Assembly: GCF_013375555.1 (NCBI RefSeq)
Contig: NZ_JABXWB010000005.1
Location: 1,321,001-1,385,000, forward strand
Reading direction: 5' to 3'
DNA from: Sphingobium sp. EM0848
GTDB lineage: Bacteria > Pseudomonadota > Alphaproteobacteria > Sphingomonadales > Sphingomonadaceae
Length of the DNA stretch: 64,000 nucleotides
The notes beneath the pieces were generated by a model. The model was given only the letters and a program-made list of their open reading frames with translations, was not told where the DNA came from and did not search any database. Below are positions 25,941 to 35,535 of the stretch, piece by piece. A program made the translations under genes and the position numbers. Each line of letters starts with the position of its first letter. The stretch's first letter is position 1.

Positions 25941-27232
25941 GCCCTTGCCTCCGCACAGGTCTGCAATCGGGCGGCGTGCGCCGAACTGGCTCGCCCCGTG
26001 TCGGCGGCGCGCCGTCTGATCCATTCGCGATATTGGCGCGCGCGCTTCTTCCCGTCGAACTGCGAGAGGATCAGCGCCCAGATCGGCGAGACGCCGGGCC
26101 GGGGGCGTCGTCCCCGGCTCAGGCGGCTGAGCTGATATTTGACCGCCGACATGTGCGCGGTCGCGGCGAGCGGCTTGTTCTTCCAGCGGATGGGCCGCAG
26201 CATCGGCGCGTCCGTCCGCCCGTTCCGCCAGTGGCGAGGCAGGTCCGGTTCAATCGCGAGCGCGGTGGCGATTCCGGCCATCGCGATGCCGCTGTCGATC
26301 ACTGTTTCGGCCACCTTGCGGCGGCGGATACCGCCCGTCACCATCAGCGGCATGGTCGCGACCACTGCGATATCACGGGCGAACTCCAGGAAATAAGCTT
26401 CGCGGGCAAGGGTTCGCTCGTCGCGCGAAGAGCCCATCATCGCAGGCGCCTCGTAACTGCCGCCGGAAAGCTCGACGAGATCGACGCCCAGTGGCGCCAG
26501 CATCTCGATCACTGCACGCGCATCCTCCGGCGAAAAACCGCCGCGCTGGAAATCGGCGGAGTTGAGCTTCACCGAGACTGCGAAGCCAGGCGATACGGCG
26601 GCGCGAACACCGCGCACGATATCCACCAGCAGCCGTACCCTGTTCTCGAGGCTTCCGCCCCAGCGGTCCTGCCGCCGGTTGGTCAGCGGTGACAGGAACT
26701 GGCTGAGCAGATAGCCATGCGCGGCATGAACCTCGACGCCAGTGAAGCCGGCACGCTCCGCCAGCAGAGCCGTTTCGATGAAGCGCCGCTCAACGTCCGC
26801 AATGTCGGCCGACGTCATCGCGCGCGGAGCCGGGAAGAGCTTCGACTGCGCGCCGAGATCGATCGCGACCGGCGACGGGGCGAGCGTCTCCTGACCAAGG
26901 CCTGTCGGCATCTGGCGGCCGGGGTGGTTGATCTGCATCCAGACATGCCCGCTGCCCGAGCGCGCGGCCTTAGCCCATGCTCGAAAGCGGTCGAGATGCC
27001 GATCATCTTCCAGTACGACACCGCCAGGACCGGTCATGGCACGGGCATCGACCATCACATTGCCGGTGATGATGAGACCGGCCTTGCCCTCGGCCCATGC
27101 GCGATAGAGGCGGATCAGGTCATGTGACGGCGCATGGTCGTCGTCCGCCATATTTTCTTCCATCGCCGCCTTGGCGATGCGGTTGGGGATCACGGCGCCA
27201 TTGGGCAGCGTCAAAGGGGAAAACAGCGTCAT
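25937..27232 (-). CDS. NADH:flavin oxidoreductase (Old Yellow Enzyme family)
   Basis: 431-aa FMN enzyme. The barrel contains RIAKAAMEENMAD, HVWMQINHPGRQ, VEVHAAHGYLLSQFLSPLTNRR (His-x2-His substrate pair), and the phosphate site MVTGGIRRR. No Fe-S or FAD domain follows; instead there is a basic ~70-residue tail. It reduces activated C=C bonds of enones or acts in ring reduction. ATG 27232 is preceded by GGAG at 8 nt; a GTG lies 6 bp upstream. It is the first gene of the MerR-controlled operon (OYE, decarboxylase-like, hydrolase, ALDH). Confidence 0.88.
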   Translation of the reverse strand: MTLFSPLTLPNGAVIPNRIAKAAMEENMADDDHAPSHDLIRLYRAWAEGKAGLIITGNVMVDARAMTGPGGVVLEDDRHLDRFRAWAKAARSGSGHVWMQINHPGRQMPTGLGQETLAPSPVAIDLGAQSKLFPAPRAMTSADIADVERRFIETALLAERAGFTGVEVHAAHGYLLSQFLSPLTNRRQDRWGGSLENRVRLLVDIVRGVRAAVSPGFAVSVKLNSADFQRGGFSPEDARAVIEMLAPLGVDLVELSGGSYEAPAMMGSSRDERTLAREAYFLEFARDIAVVATMPLMVTGGIRRRKVAETVIDSGIAMAGIATALAIEPDLPRHWRNGRTDAPMLRPIRWKNKPLAATAHMSAVKYQLSRLSRGRRPRPGVSPIWALILSQFDGKKRARQYREWIRRRAADTGRASSAHAARLQTCAEARA

Positions 27233-27262
27233 CGGCACGACTCCGAAAAAGGATTTTGGTGT

Positions 27263-27293
27263 TGTCTAACCTTTAAGTTAAGTTTAAGGTCAA
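27263..27293 (-). promoter_or_regulatory. MerR-type promoter with 19-bp spacer
   Basis: On the minus strand: -35 TTGACC (27288-27293) and -10 TAGACA (27263-27268) separated by 19 bp. The spacer holds an imperfect dyad (ACCTTAAAC ... TTAAAGGT, 27269-27290). Long-spacer promoters with a dyad are the hallmark of MerR-family activation by DNA untwisting. It points at the OYE operon, and the regulator gene lies 28 bp to the right. Confidence 0.75.
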
Positions 27294-27320
27294 TAGGCTA
27301 TTTTTGGGAGCGCGAAACGC

Positions 27321-27824
27321 ATGAACATCGGGGAATTGGCGAAGCGGAGCGGGCTCAGCCAGTCGCGCATCCGCTTTTACGAGAGCATCGGTCTGTTGCG
27401 GGTCGATCGGAAGCCAAACGGCTACCGCACATATCCGACGGAGGCCGTGCTGGTACTCGACCTGATTGCGAGCGCACAGCGGGCGGGCTTCAGTCTGGAT
27501 GAGATCCGCACGCTCCTGCCGACCGATCTCGAGCATTGGGAGCATGATGCGCTGATCGGGACACTGCGCGCCAAGGTCGCCGACATAGAGGCGCTGGAAG
27601 CACGGCTGACTCAGAGCAAGGCGCATCTCATCGCTGTGATCGCCGACATCGAAGCGAAGCCCGACCATCTAAGCTGCGCCGCCAATGCCCGGCGCGTCCT
27701 ATCCCGCCTCACCGATCATGATGCCGACCACGAGGAGATGGCGTCAGACGATGTTCGCCTGCTCGACAAGACGCATCGTCGGCAGTCGGTCAAGCAGGTT
27801 CGAACCGCCAATATCCCCGCATAG
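27321..27824 (+). CDS. MerR-family transcriptional regulator
   Basis: 167-aa regulator. The winged HTH MNIGELAKRSGLSQSRIRFY and YESIGLLRVDR, NGYRTYP covers residues 1-70; a coiled dimerisation helix follows (DALIGTLRAKVADIEALEARL). The C-terminal half has a single Cys (LSCAANARRV), so metal sensing like MerR/CueR is not evident; the group is closer to SoxR/general MerR regulators. GGGAG lies 8 nt before the ATG. It is divergent from the OYE operon over a MerR-type promoter and presumably activates it on substrate or redox stress. Confidence 0.87.
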   Translation: MNIGELAKRSGLSQSRIRFYESIGLLRVDRKPNGYRTYPTEAVLVLDLIASAQRAGFSLDEIRTLLPTDLEHWEHDALIGTLRAKVADIEALEARLTQSKAHLIAVIADIEAKPDHLSCAANARRVLSRLTDHDADHEEMASDDVRLLDKTHRRQSVKQVRTANIPA

Positions 27825-28265
27825 TTATCGGTCGAGCAGAGCCGCGACTGCTTTTGCGGTCGCCTTTGCCGAGAAGGGGCTTTGCCCCGTCACCAGCCTG
27901 CCGTCGGTAATGACGTGAGGCATGAAGGGCAGGAGAGCCTTGTCATAGAGCGCGCGCCGCCGCTTCATCTCGGCCTCGGCGTTACAGGGCATCAGCCGGG
28001 CGACGCCCGCCAGCACCTCCTCCGCCCAGGAGAAGCCGGTGATATGCTTGCCCGCGACCAGCAACGCGTCCAACCGGCCGGTCGCGGGGTGACTTTTAAG
28101 TACTCGGCCGCGCTTCACCAAGCGCACCGGGATGTCCCTGCCGGACGTTAGTCGGCCCATTCCGTGAGATGGCGTTGCACGGTCAACCGACTTGGCGCGT
28201 GCGTTTTGCACATAGGAAGGGCTGCTCAGCGAAGGCCCATCATGCAGCGATCCCGGATCGGGCAT
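27825..28265 (-). pseudogene. DJ-1/PfpI-family protein, 5'-truncated remnant
   Basis: Only the last ~85 codons match the DJ-1/PfpI (type 1 glutamine amidotransferase-like) family: AGKHITGFSWAEEVLAGVAR, then KALLPFMPHVITDGRLVTGQ and PFSAKATAKAVAALLD. The catalytic-Cys half is missing; upstream codons (about 28080-28265) are unrelated low-quality sequence. Its stop abuts the MerR stop. It is probably a deletion scar. Confidence 0.75.
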
Positions 28266-28391
28266 CTCATGATGCCCAAACAGGCGTAAAAGTCATAAGA
28301 CAAGACGACGTCTTTCCACATTTTCGCCTGGAGCCGTCGCCGATGTATCTCCGACAGCTTAGTAGAACGCCGTGCGGCACTTCTCACGCCA

Positions 28392-30698
28392 TCACTTCAC
28401 GTCCACGGTGATCCGCTTGATTGTGCCGGTAAAGGAAAAGGCGCCGTCATAGGCATCAACGACGGGTCCGCCATGCGACCGGCCGATACCCATGCTGCCG
28501 AACTGGGCCGGTGCGCCGATCCGGTCGAAACGATGCAGCGCAACCGCTTTGCCATTGACGAGCAGCCGACCCGTCCCGCCGCCAAATAGCTTTGGGTCTT
28601 CGCGGTCATAGTCATAGGCGATCTCCAACGATCCGGTTGGTAACGGTGCTTCCATTATTGCGGCCGACTTTCCGAAGAAATTACTCGCATAAAAGAGCCT
28701 GCCGTCCTTGGCATAGAGGGTGAAGCCACCATAGCGACCGCCATTGGTCAGAAGGACGCCCTCTGCCCCGGCTGGCGGAATGTCCACATCAGCGGTGATC
28801 CGGTGGGACTTGAGAAAATTCGGTGCTTTGGCGACCGGCAGCCGCGCCATCCCGGCATGGTAGACGAAATGAGACGGCGGCGCGGCGGGCGCGCTCTTGC
28901 CGTCGATCGGCTGGCTGCCCGCCGTCTTGACGATGCAGCCATCCTGCATGGGATAGACGTGGTTCGCCCGTGCTTCCCGTTCGAACAGCGCCTGAAGCGC
29001 CTTCAGCTTTTCCGGGTTCTGCGCCGCGACATCATGCGCCTGTGAGAAGTCCTTCTCGATGTCATAGAGTTCCCAACTGTCCGTCGAGAAATCGGGCTTG
29101 CATGAAAGCTGCCACGGGACAGACCGGCGCACGGTGGCGATCCATCCGTCCTGATAGATAGCGCGGTTTCCCGTTTCCTCGAAATATTGGACGCGGTGCT
29201 GCGAGGGCGCGGACGGATTGTCGAAACTATAGGCGAAGCTCACCCCGTCGAGCGGCTGTTGCGCGACGCCATCCACTGAATCCGGCGCGCGAATACCAGC
29301 GGCGTCGTAGATGGTCGGTGCTATGTCATTGACGTCAGTGAACTGAGACCGGGGCCGCGCATCGGTCTTGATCCCGTCGGGCCAGGACACGACCATCGGG
29401 TTGCGGGTTCCTCCAAAGAAGGAGGCGACCCGCTTCATCCAACGGAACGGCGTGGCGGTCGCCCACGCCCAGCCGGCGCTGTAATGATTGTCGTACAGTT
29501 TCGATCCGAGTTGATCGACATGTGAGAGCTGTTCGTCCACAGGCGATGGCAAGCCGTAGATGATATTGGCCAGACCGACATCCGACCCGTCGATCGCGCC
29601 TTCGCCGCTGGCCCCATTGTCGCCGACAATGTAGAAGATCAGCGTATTATTACCATTGGGGCCTTGGCGGACCTGTTCGATCAGGCGACCAATCTCATGA
29701 TCGGTATATTCGAGAAAGCCCGCGAACACTTCCATCTGATGAACATAAAGCCGTTTCTGGTCGGCGGATAGTGTGTTCCATGCAGGCAGTTCGGCCGGGC
29801 GCGGTGTCAGCGTCGTGTCATGCGGGATCACGCCCATCTTCTTCTGGCGGGCGAACACCTCCTCTCGATATTTGTCCCATCCGCCGTCGAAACGACCCCG
29901 ATATTTGTCGATCCATTCCTTGGCGACATGATGGGGAGCGTGCGCGCCGCCCGCCGCATAATAGAGAAAATAGGGCCGGTTTGAGGCAAGCGATGCCTGT
30001 GTCTGCAACCAGTTGATCGCCCGGTCGGTGATGTCGGCGGCGAAATGATATTCGCCCTTTGCCGGCCTGGGCGGGTCGACTGCCGTGGTGTCATTATACA
30101 GCAGCGGCTCCCACTGGCTGTCTTCGCCCTGCATGAAGCCGTAGAAATGTTGGAAACCAAGGCCGGTCGGCCAGCGGTCGAACGGTCCGACGGGGCTGAT
30201 TTCCGCAATTGGCGTGTTATGCCATTTACCGAAGGCAGCTGTGTTGTAGCCATTGTCGAGCAGCACCCGAGCCACTGTTGCAGTGCTTTTCGGCCAGGAC
30301 CAGTCATAGCCCGGATGGGGATATTCGACGACAGTGCCCGCGCCCACACGATGGGCATTGCGGCCTGTCAGCAAAGCGGCCCGCGTGGGTGAGCAGACCG
30401 AGGTGGTGTGAAAGCGGTTGTAGGTGATCCCGCTGGCTGCCAGACTGTCCAGGGCAGGCGTTCGTACCGCTCCGCCGAACCGCTCGCTCGCAGCGAAGCC
30501 GACATCGTCCAGCAGGATAACGACGATATTGGGACGGGACGATTGTTGTTGCACCGACACAGGCCGAGGCGTGTCGGGCCGCGATGACGGGACGGCCTGG
30601 GCCGGCATCGACGCCCACAGGAACGCGCCCAAGGCAATGCTTGCCGCCACCGGGCGCAAGCGGATACGGATTCGTCCTTGATAGCTGTCAGTCACCAT
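28392..30698 (-). CDS. Arylsulfatase (FGly type), secreted
   Basis: 768-aa type I sulfatase. An N-terminal signal segment ends near PAQA (residue 35), so it is probably periplasmic. The sulfatase domain starts PNIVVILLDDVGFA (metal-binding Asp64 and Asp65). The formylglycine motif CSPTR has Cys102, to be converted by a formylglycine-generating enzyme not seen in this window. AFGKWHNTP and DNGASGEG complete the active site. The last ~160 residues form a beta-rich C-terminal domain. It follows a TonB receptor by 71 bp and an SDR, suggesting import and desulfation of a sulfate ester. A paralog of similar length lies at 35657. Confidence 0.93.
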   Translation of the reverse strand: MVTDSYQGRIRIRLRPVAASIALGAFLWASMPAQAVPSSRPDTPRPVSVQQQSSRPNIVVILLDDVGFAASERFGGAVRTPALDSLAASGITYNRFHTTSVCSPTRAALLTGRNAHRVGAGTVVEYPHPGYDWSWPKSTATVARVLLDNGYNTAAFGKWHNTPIAEISPVGPFDRWPTGLGFQHFYGFMQGEDSQWEPLLYNDTTAVDPPRPAKGEYHFAADITDRAINWLQTQASLASNRPYFLYYAAGGAHAPHHVAKEWIDKYRGRFDGGWDKYREEVFARQKKMGVIPHDTTLTPRPAELPAWNTLSADQKRLYVHQMEVFAGFLEYTDHEIGRLIEQVRQGPNGNNTLIFYIVGDNGASGEGAIDGSDVGLANIIYGLPSPVDEQLSHVDQLGSKLYDNHYSAGWAWATATPFRWMKRVASFFGGTRNPMVVSWPDGIKTDARPRSQFTDVNDIAPTIYDAAGIRAPDSVDGVAQQPLDGVSFAYSFDNPSAPSQHRVQYFEETGNRAIYQDGWIATVRRSVPWQLSCKPDFSTDSWELYDIEKDFSQAHDVAAQNPEKLKALQALFEREARANHVYPMQDGCIVKTAGSQPIDGKSAPAAPPSHFVYHAGMARLPVAKAPNFLKSHRITADVDIPPAGAEGVLLTNGGRYGGFTLYAKDGRLFYASNFFGKSAAIMEAPLPTGSLEIAYDYDREDPKLFGGGTGRLLVNGKAVALHRFDRIGAPAQFGSMGIGRSHGGPVVDAYDGAFSFTGTIKRITVDVK

Positions 30699-30769
30699 CG
30701 TCTTTTTCCTGTTCTATCCATGCGGATTCCATGTGCTGGCGACCCGCCGGCCGCCAGCACATGCCCGGT

Positions 30770-33013
30770 TCAGTTGCCGAAGCGCATCCGGGCCGAAATC
30801 CCGTACATTCGCGGTTCGCCATAATAAGCGGATTCAAACCCGAGGCTGCTGGTCAGGGGGAAGCCGCCCAGAATATAGGTCTTGTTGGTCAGGTTCGACC
30901 CGAACACCGCCAGATCGATGCCGGAGCGCGCCACGTCCTTGAGCTCCACGCGCGCACCGAGCAGGCCGTAGCTGGGATAGGTGGTGAGATAGGCGGCGTT
31001 GGTTTCGTTGGTATTGACCTTGCCCTGCCAGCTATAGTCCACGCTGAGGCCAAGGGTACCCAGCGCGTCACTCACCGGCAGGTCGAGCTTGCCGCTTACG
31101 CCATATTTCCACTTCGGCTGGAATGCGGTCTGCCGCCCCTTGATCGCGGCGGTGCCGGGCACCGTCACATTGCTGTGCGCATCGAGGTAGGAGACGAAGC
31201 CGTTGATGGTGAGTATTTCGAGCGGCCTGATCGACCCTTCGAATTCAAAGCCCTTGTTCGTCGCCTTGCCCGCATTCTGGACCAGGGATGTGATCGCAAC
31301 GCCCGGAATGACGACCGGCTGCGAAATCTGGATGTCCTTATATTTGTCGATAAAGGCGGACAGATTGGTACGCAACGGCACGCCGACATTCCAGTCGGCC
31401 TTGAGCCCGGCTTCGAAGCTGTCCACATGTTCGGGGCGGAAAGCGGTGAATTCCGGCGCCGGCGATGGCAGGTTCAGGCCACCGCTCTTGTAACCGCGGC
31501 GATAGGACAGATAGGCCAACACCCGGTCCATCGGCTTATACTGGATCGTGGCGTCATAGGACGGCGCCTTGAACTTGCCGCTCGCTTCGAACGGACAGGT
31601 GATCGGCCCGGTCCCGGCGGGAACACGCTGTGTACAATCGCCAGCGGTGTTGAACACGCCGATGCCCGCCGCTCGCTTGTCCCAAGTATAGCGGAAACCA
31701 CCGCTGAGTTGGAACTGGTTGGTCAGATCGATTTCCGCATGGGCGAACAGGGCGTCGCTCTGGTCGCGATAGTCAAGCCTGCGCACCGAAACGTTACCCG
31801 ACAGGCTTTGCCGTACCTCTTGCGGGAAACCCGGTTTCGTCAGTTCATGATAATAGCCGACGATATATTCGAGACCCATGGACGGTACTTTGCCCTGAAC
31901 CTGGAACTCTTCGGTGAACTGTTCCTGCCCGATCTGCCAACCGCGCTCGCCGGGCACATTTTCGATGAAGAAGGTGTTGACGGGCGTGCCGTCGAAATCG
32001 CTCGCCTGATCGACGCGGTTGCGGCGGAAGGAGACGATGTTCTTGAGCGTGATCGCGTCCGATGCTTCCCAGGTGGTCTTGTTGGTGACGCCGAAGCCGG
32101 ACTGACGATCATAGAGCGCCACCGGAAGCAGCGTCCGGCGCACGCCCAGCGCCCGCTGCTGCGCGAGATAGGGGGCGATCAGCGCGCCTGTGGGAGATGC
32201 CGGATTGACCTGACGGATCACGGCGGACGTGCCGCTTTGGTCCTTCACCCTGCCATCGATAATGGTGAGGTTTTCAAGGCCGGCGGCCGGCGTGAAGAGG
32301 ATAGACGCGCGATAGGCCTGATAATCGCGCCCGTCGAGATGCTGGCCAGTCAGCACGCTTGTGGTGAAGCCGTGCCGCTCAGCGACATTGCCTGCCAGCC
32401 GGATCGACAGGAGATCGGGACTGATCGGCAGGTTCATGACCGCTTCCAGTTCCCGATAACCGTAATTGCCAGCCGAAAGCTGGACATAGCCCTCAATCTT
32501 CTGCGTAGGCCGCTGCGGTTCGAACAGAACGGCACCGCCTGTCGTGTTGCGACCGAACAGGGTGCCCTGCGGCCCCTTCAATATCTGCACGCCGCTCAGG
32601 TCGAAAAACACGCCGGGGCCGCTCACCAGGGCGGGCACTTCGGCGAAATAGGTCGCGACGCTGGTGAAATTGCGCTGGCCGAAGCTGAAGATGCCCGGCC
32701 CCTGGCCGCGGATGTAGAAACTGGCATCGTCGCGGCGCTGGCCCGATACGTTGACGCCCGGCAACGCCTTTTGCAGGTCGTCGGTCGAGCGCACGCCCAT
32801 CTCCTGCAGAGCCTGCCCGGAAAGCGCCGTGATGGCGACGGGCACGTCCTGAAGCGGTTCGGCGCGGCGACGCGCGGTGACCACGATATCGTCAAATCCG
32901 GCAGCCTGCGCCTGTAGCTGCTGAGCAGAAGCTTGGTCGACCACATCTTGCGCGACGGCCGATCCACCGAACAAGAGCCCGGCGATGCTTGCCGACAAGT
33001 AAAGATACTTCAT
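30770..33013 (-). CDS. TonB-dependent receptor
   Basis: 747-aa outer-membrane receptor. Signal peptide (GLLFGGSAVAQ, about 22 residues), a Q-rich linker, plug domain with FDDIVVTARRRAEPLQDVPV, GPQGTLFGRNTTGGAVLFEP, and barrel ending GISARMRFGN. The terminal residue is Asn rather than Phe, with Phe two before. It lies between an SDR (75 bp upstream) and an arylsulfatase (71 bp downstream) on the same strand, so the three may form one operon. The substrate is likely a sulfated organic compound, inferred from the neighbour. Confidence 0.92.
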   Translation of the reverse strand: MKYLYLSASIAGLLFGGSAVAQDVVDQASAQQLQAQAAGFDDIVVTARRRAEPLQDVPVAITALSGQALQEMGVRSTDDLQKALPGVNVSGQRRDDASFYIRGQGPGIFSFGQRNFTSVATYFAEVPALVSGPGVFFDLSGVQILKGPQGTLFGRNTTGGAVLFEPQRPTQKIEGYVQLSAGNYGYRELEAVMNLPISPDLLSIRLAGNVAERHGFTTSVLTGQHLDGRDYQAYRASILFTPAAGLENLTIIDGRVKDQSGTSAVIRQVNPASPTGALIAPYLAQQRALGVRRTLLPVALYDRQSGFGVTNKTTWEASDAITLKNIVSFRRNRVDQASDFDGTPVNTFFIENVPGERGWQIGQEQFTEEFQVQGKVPSMGLEYIVGYYHELTKPGFPQEVRQSLSGNVSVRRLDYRDQSDALFAHAEIDLTNQFQLSGGFRYTWDKRAAGIGVFNTAGDCTQRVPAGTGPITCPFEASGKFKAPSYDATIQYKPMDRVLAYLSYRRGYKSGGLNLPSPAPEFTAFRPEHVDSFEAGLKADWNVGVPLRTNLSAFIDKYKDIQISQPVVIPGVAITSLVQNAGKATNKGFEFEGSIRPLEILTINGFVSYLDAHSNVTVPGTAAIKGRQTAFQPKWKYGVSGKLDLPVSDALGTLGLSVDYSWQGKVNTNETNAAYLTTYPSYGLLGARVELKDVARSGIDLAVFGSNLTNKTYILGGFPLTSSLGFESAYYGEPRMYGISARMRFGN

Positions 33014-33088
33014 GATGATATGATTTCCCTTTTAGATATTGTCTTTTGTGGCGGTGCTGTTGGAGGATCGGGGGCACCTTCCCCGTTC

Positions 33089-33844
33089 TTACCAAGTGGT
33101 GAATCCGCCATCGATGCTGAGCGCCTGCCCCGTGATGAAGCCGGCCTGCGGCGAACACAACCAGACCACCGCGCTGGCGATGTCATGGGGTTCCCCCAGC
33201 CGGCCCATGGGCGTCGCCTGCATCAACTGTTCCATGTCCTTCTGGTTATCCGGGCGATCGGTGATCCCGGTATGGGCGATGCCGCCTGGGCAGACCGCAT
33301 TCACCCGAATGCCCGCCCGTGCGTAATCCAGCGCGACGGCGCGGGTGAGACCGACCACTCCGGTCTTGGACGCGGAATAGGCGGCCAGCCCCGGTCCGCT
33401 CACCACACCCATGATCGACGATGTGTTGACGATGGCGCCGCCGCCATGGGCCAGCATATGGGCGCATTCATGCTTCAGGCAGAGCCAGACGCCCTTCAGG
33501 TTGACGCCGATGGTGCGGTCCCAATCCTCTTCCGACATCTCGGCCACGGGCGCGCCACGCGGCGCGATGCCCGCATTGTTGAAGGCGCAATGCAACCCGC
33601 CGAAGCTTTTGACCGCCAGGGTGACGGCATGGGCGACATCGGCGTCGCGCGACACATCCGTCGCCACGAAGATCGCGCGTCCGCCTGCCGCCTCCACGGC
33701 ATGGGCAGCCTCCTCGCCAGCGGTTTTTGCTACATCGGCGAGCACCACATGCGCGCCCGCTGCGGCAAAGCTCAAGGCCGCCTGACGACCGATGCCGGTC
33801 GCAGCGCCCGTAACAAGCGCGACTTGGCCGTCAAGATCATGCAT
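33089..33844 (-). CDS. Short-chain dehydrogenase/reductase
   Basis: 251-aa classical SDR: VTGAATGIGRQAA, FNNAGIAPRG, catalytic Ser in NTSSIMG and YSASK. The segment VLADVAKT places Asp after beta-2, consistent with NAD(H). It ends with the usual LSIDGG. It is the first gene of the SDR-TonB receptor-sulfatase group. The IS element at 33863 begins 19 bp upstream of its start, so its native promoter may have been displaced and transcription could now depend on the element end. Confidence 0.9.
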   Translation of the reverse strand: MHDLDGQVALVTGAATGIGRQAALSFAAAGAHVVLADVAKTAGEEAAHAVEAAGGRAIFVATDVSRDADVAHAVTLAVKSFGGLHCAFNNAGIAPRGAPVAEMSEEDWDRTIGVNLKGVWLCLKHECAHMLAHGGGAIVNTSSIMGVVSGPGLAAYSASKTGVVGLTRAVALDYARAGIRVNAVCPGGIAHTGITDRPDNQKDMEQLMQATPMGRLGEPHDIASAVVWLCSPQAGFITGQALSIDGGFTTW

Positions 33845-33862
33845 ATCCTTCTCCCATCCCCT

Positions 33863-33885
33863 TAATTAGTGCCTGCCCATAAACG
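33863..33885. repeat. IS left terminal inverted repeat
   Basis: Pairs with 35536-35558 at 22 of 23 positions (T versus C at the mismatch). An inner inverted repeat TAAACGC/GCGTTTA (33880-33910) overlaps it. Confidence 0.8.
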
Positions 33886-34008
33886 CTAAGATATTGAAAT
33901 ATTGCGTTTAATCCAGGAATTCGGGCTTTGAAGGCCCGACGGTGTCGGTTATGCTTTGGGCTCAAACCACTGAGATCATGGCATAATCAACACACGCCGG
34001 AGCCGACA

Positions 34009-35343
34009 ATGCGCCAGAAACGCATCATCCAGAGCAGCCTATTCGATCTGTTTGCCGATCACCAGATCGGACGTGAGCTCAAGGCTATTTCCGGGTGGCT
34101 CGAGGCACACAGTGAGCTGCTGACACTGGTGGCGGCTGATCTTGGCGAGGCTGGCATCAAGGACACGGGGCGCCAGGGTTTGCCGGTGGAATCGGTTCTG
34201 CGATGCGCCGTGCTCAAGCAGTATCGCCAGCTGAGTTACGAGGAACTGGCCTTTCACCTTGAGGATTCCTCTTCGTTTCGCGCCTTCGCCCGGCTGCCCC
34301 TGGCATTGTGCCCGAAGAAGTCGGTGCTGCAAAAGACGATTAGTCGGATCAGGGCGGAGTCCTGGGAACAAATCAATCGGGCGTTGCTGAGCGATGCCAG
34401 GCAGGAAAAGATCGAGCGCGGGATGGCCGTGCGGATCGACAGCACCGTGTGCGAGGCGCTGATGCACGCCCCCAGCGACAGTTCGTTGCTGTTCGACAGC
34501 GTGCGGGTCATGACACGCTTGCTCAAGCAGGCCGCCAGCCTTCCGGGCGGCACCGCCGTCGCCTGGCGCAATCGCCAGCGGCTCGCCAAGAAAAGGGCGC
34601 TGGCGATCCGATACAGTCGGGGCAAGGACAGGAAAGCCCGGCTGTACCGGGACTTGATCGATGCCACCCAGGCCACGATGGCATCGCTCCGGAGCCTTGC
34701 GTTGCACCTTGCCTCGAGCATCGAAAGCGCAGCCTGGCGTCTTGAGGTCGAACACTATCTGCCCCTGATCGAACGGGTCATCGACCAGACCCGGCGACGG
34801 GTCTTCACCGGCGAGCGCGTACCGGCGGCCGACAAGTTGGTCAGCCTGTTTGAACCGCATGCCGAAATCATCGTCAAAGGCGGCCGTGATGTCCAATACG
34901 GCCACAAGCTCAACTTCTCCACCGGCAAGAGCGGCATGATCCTCGACGCCGTCATAGAGGATGGCAATCCGGCGGATGCGGCACGCTTTCTGCCCATGCT
35001 CGAACGGCATGTAACCTTGTATGGCCAACCACCGCGCCAGTCAGCTGCCGACGGTGGCTTTGCCAGTCGTGACAATCTCAAACAGGCCAAGGCAATCGGA
35101 GTGCGCGACGTCGCATTCCACAAAAAGTGCGGTCTAAAAATCGAGGACATGACCAAGAGCAAATGGATCTATCGCCAGCTGCGTAACTTCCGAGCTGGGA
35201 TCGAGGCTGGCATCTCGTGCCTCAAGCGAGCCTACGGCCTGACGCGATGCACATGGCGTGGGATCGACCACTTCAAATCCTATGTCTGGTCGTCGGTCGT
35301 CGCCAACAATCTCGCAATCTTCGCCCGCCTCAAGCCAACATAG
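34009..35343 (+). CDS. DDE transposase with DUF772-type N-terminus (IS5/ISNCY-like)
   Basis: 444-aa transposase. The N-terminal part (GLPVESVLRCAVLKQYRQLS and YEELAFHLEDSSSFRAFARL) is the DUF772 domain. The catalytic residues are Asp in AVRIDSTVCEA, Asp in SAADGGFASRDN and Glu in RAGIEAGISCLKRAYG. The frame is open further upstream to 33928, but ATG 34009 (MRQKRIIQSSLFDLF) matches the expected N-terminus. No frameshift, so the element may be active. The exact IS family name is uncertain. Confidence 0.88.
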   Translation: MRQKRIIQSSLFDLFADHQIGRELKAISGWLEAHSELLTLVAADLGEAGIKDTGRQGLPVESVLRCAVLKQYRQLSYEELAFHLEDSSSFRAFARLPLALCPKKSVLQKTISRIRAESWEQINRALLSDARQEKIERGMAVRIDSTVCEALMHAPSDSSLLFDSVRVMTRLLKQAASLPGGTAVAWRNRQRLAKKRALAIRYSRGKDRKARLYRDLIDATQATMASLRSLALHLASSIESAAWRLEVEHYLPLIERVIDQTRRRVFTGERVPAADKLVSLFEPHAEIIVKGGRDVQYGHKLNFSTGKSGMILDAVIEDGNPADAARFLPMLERHVTLYGQPPRQSAADGGFASRDNLKQAKAIGVRDVAFHKKCGLKIEDMTKSKWIYRQLRNFRAGIEAGISCLKRAYGLTRCTWRGIDHFKSYVWSSVVANNLAIFARLKPT

Positions 35344-35535
35344 TCAGATCCGCACCCCCAGAACACTTCACCGGACGCCACCGGGCGATCCCTCTTGTCT
35401 ACTGCCCGGGCAGAAGTGCCAGTCTCCCCTTAATCCTGCCCTCGGGCGTCAAAACAGCGACCCGTCCAACTCATAATGCGCTGTCGATGCTGATCCAGCC
35501 CGAGCCCAAAGCCCAACCAGATCGCAAAAACACCC

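Noticed and set aside
30584..32917. 777-codon plus-strand frame
   Set aside because: Antisense to the TonB receptor at 30770-33013, with no motif and typical shadow composition.
33880..33910. Inverted repeat TAAACGC/GCGTTTA before the SDR at 33089
   Set aside because: It resembles the CGCA operator pairs but lies inside the left end of the IS element, so it belongs to the transposon.
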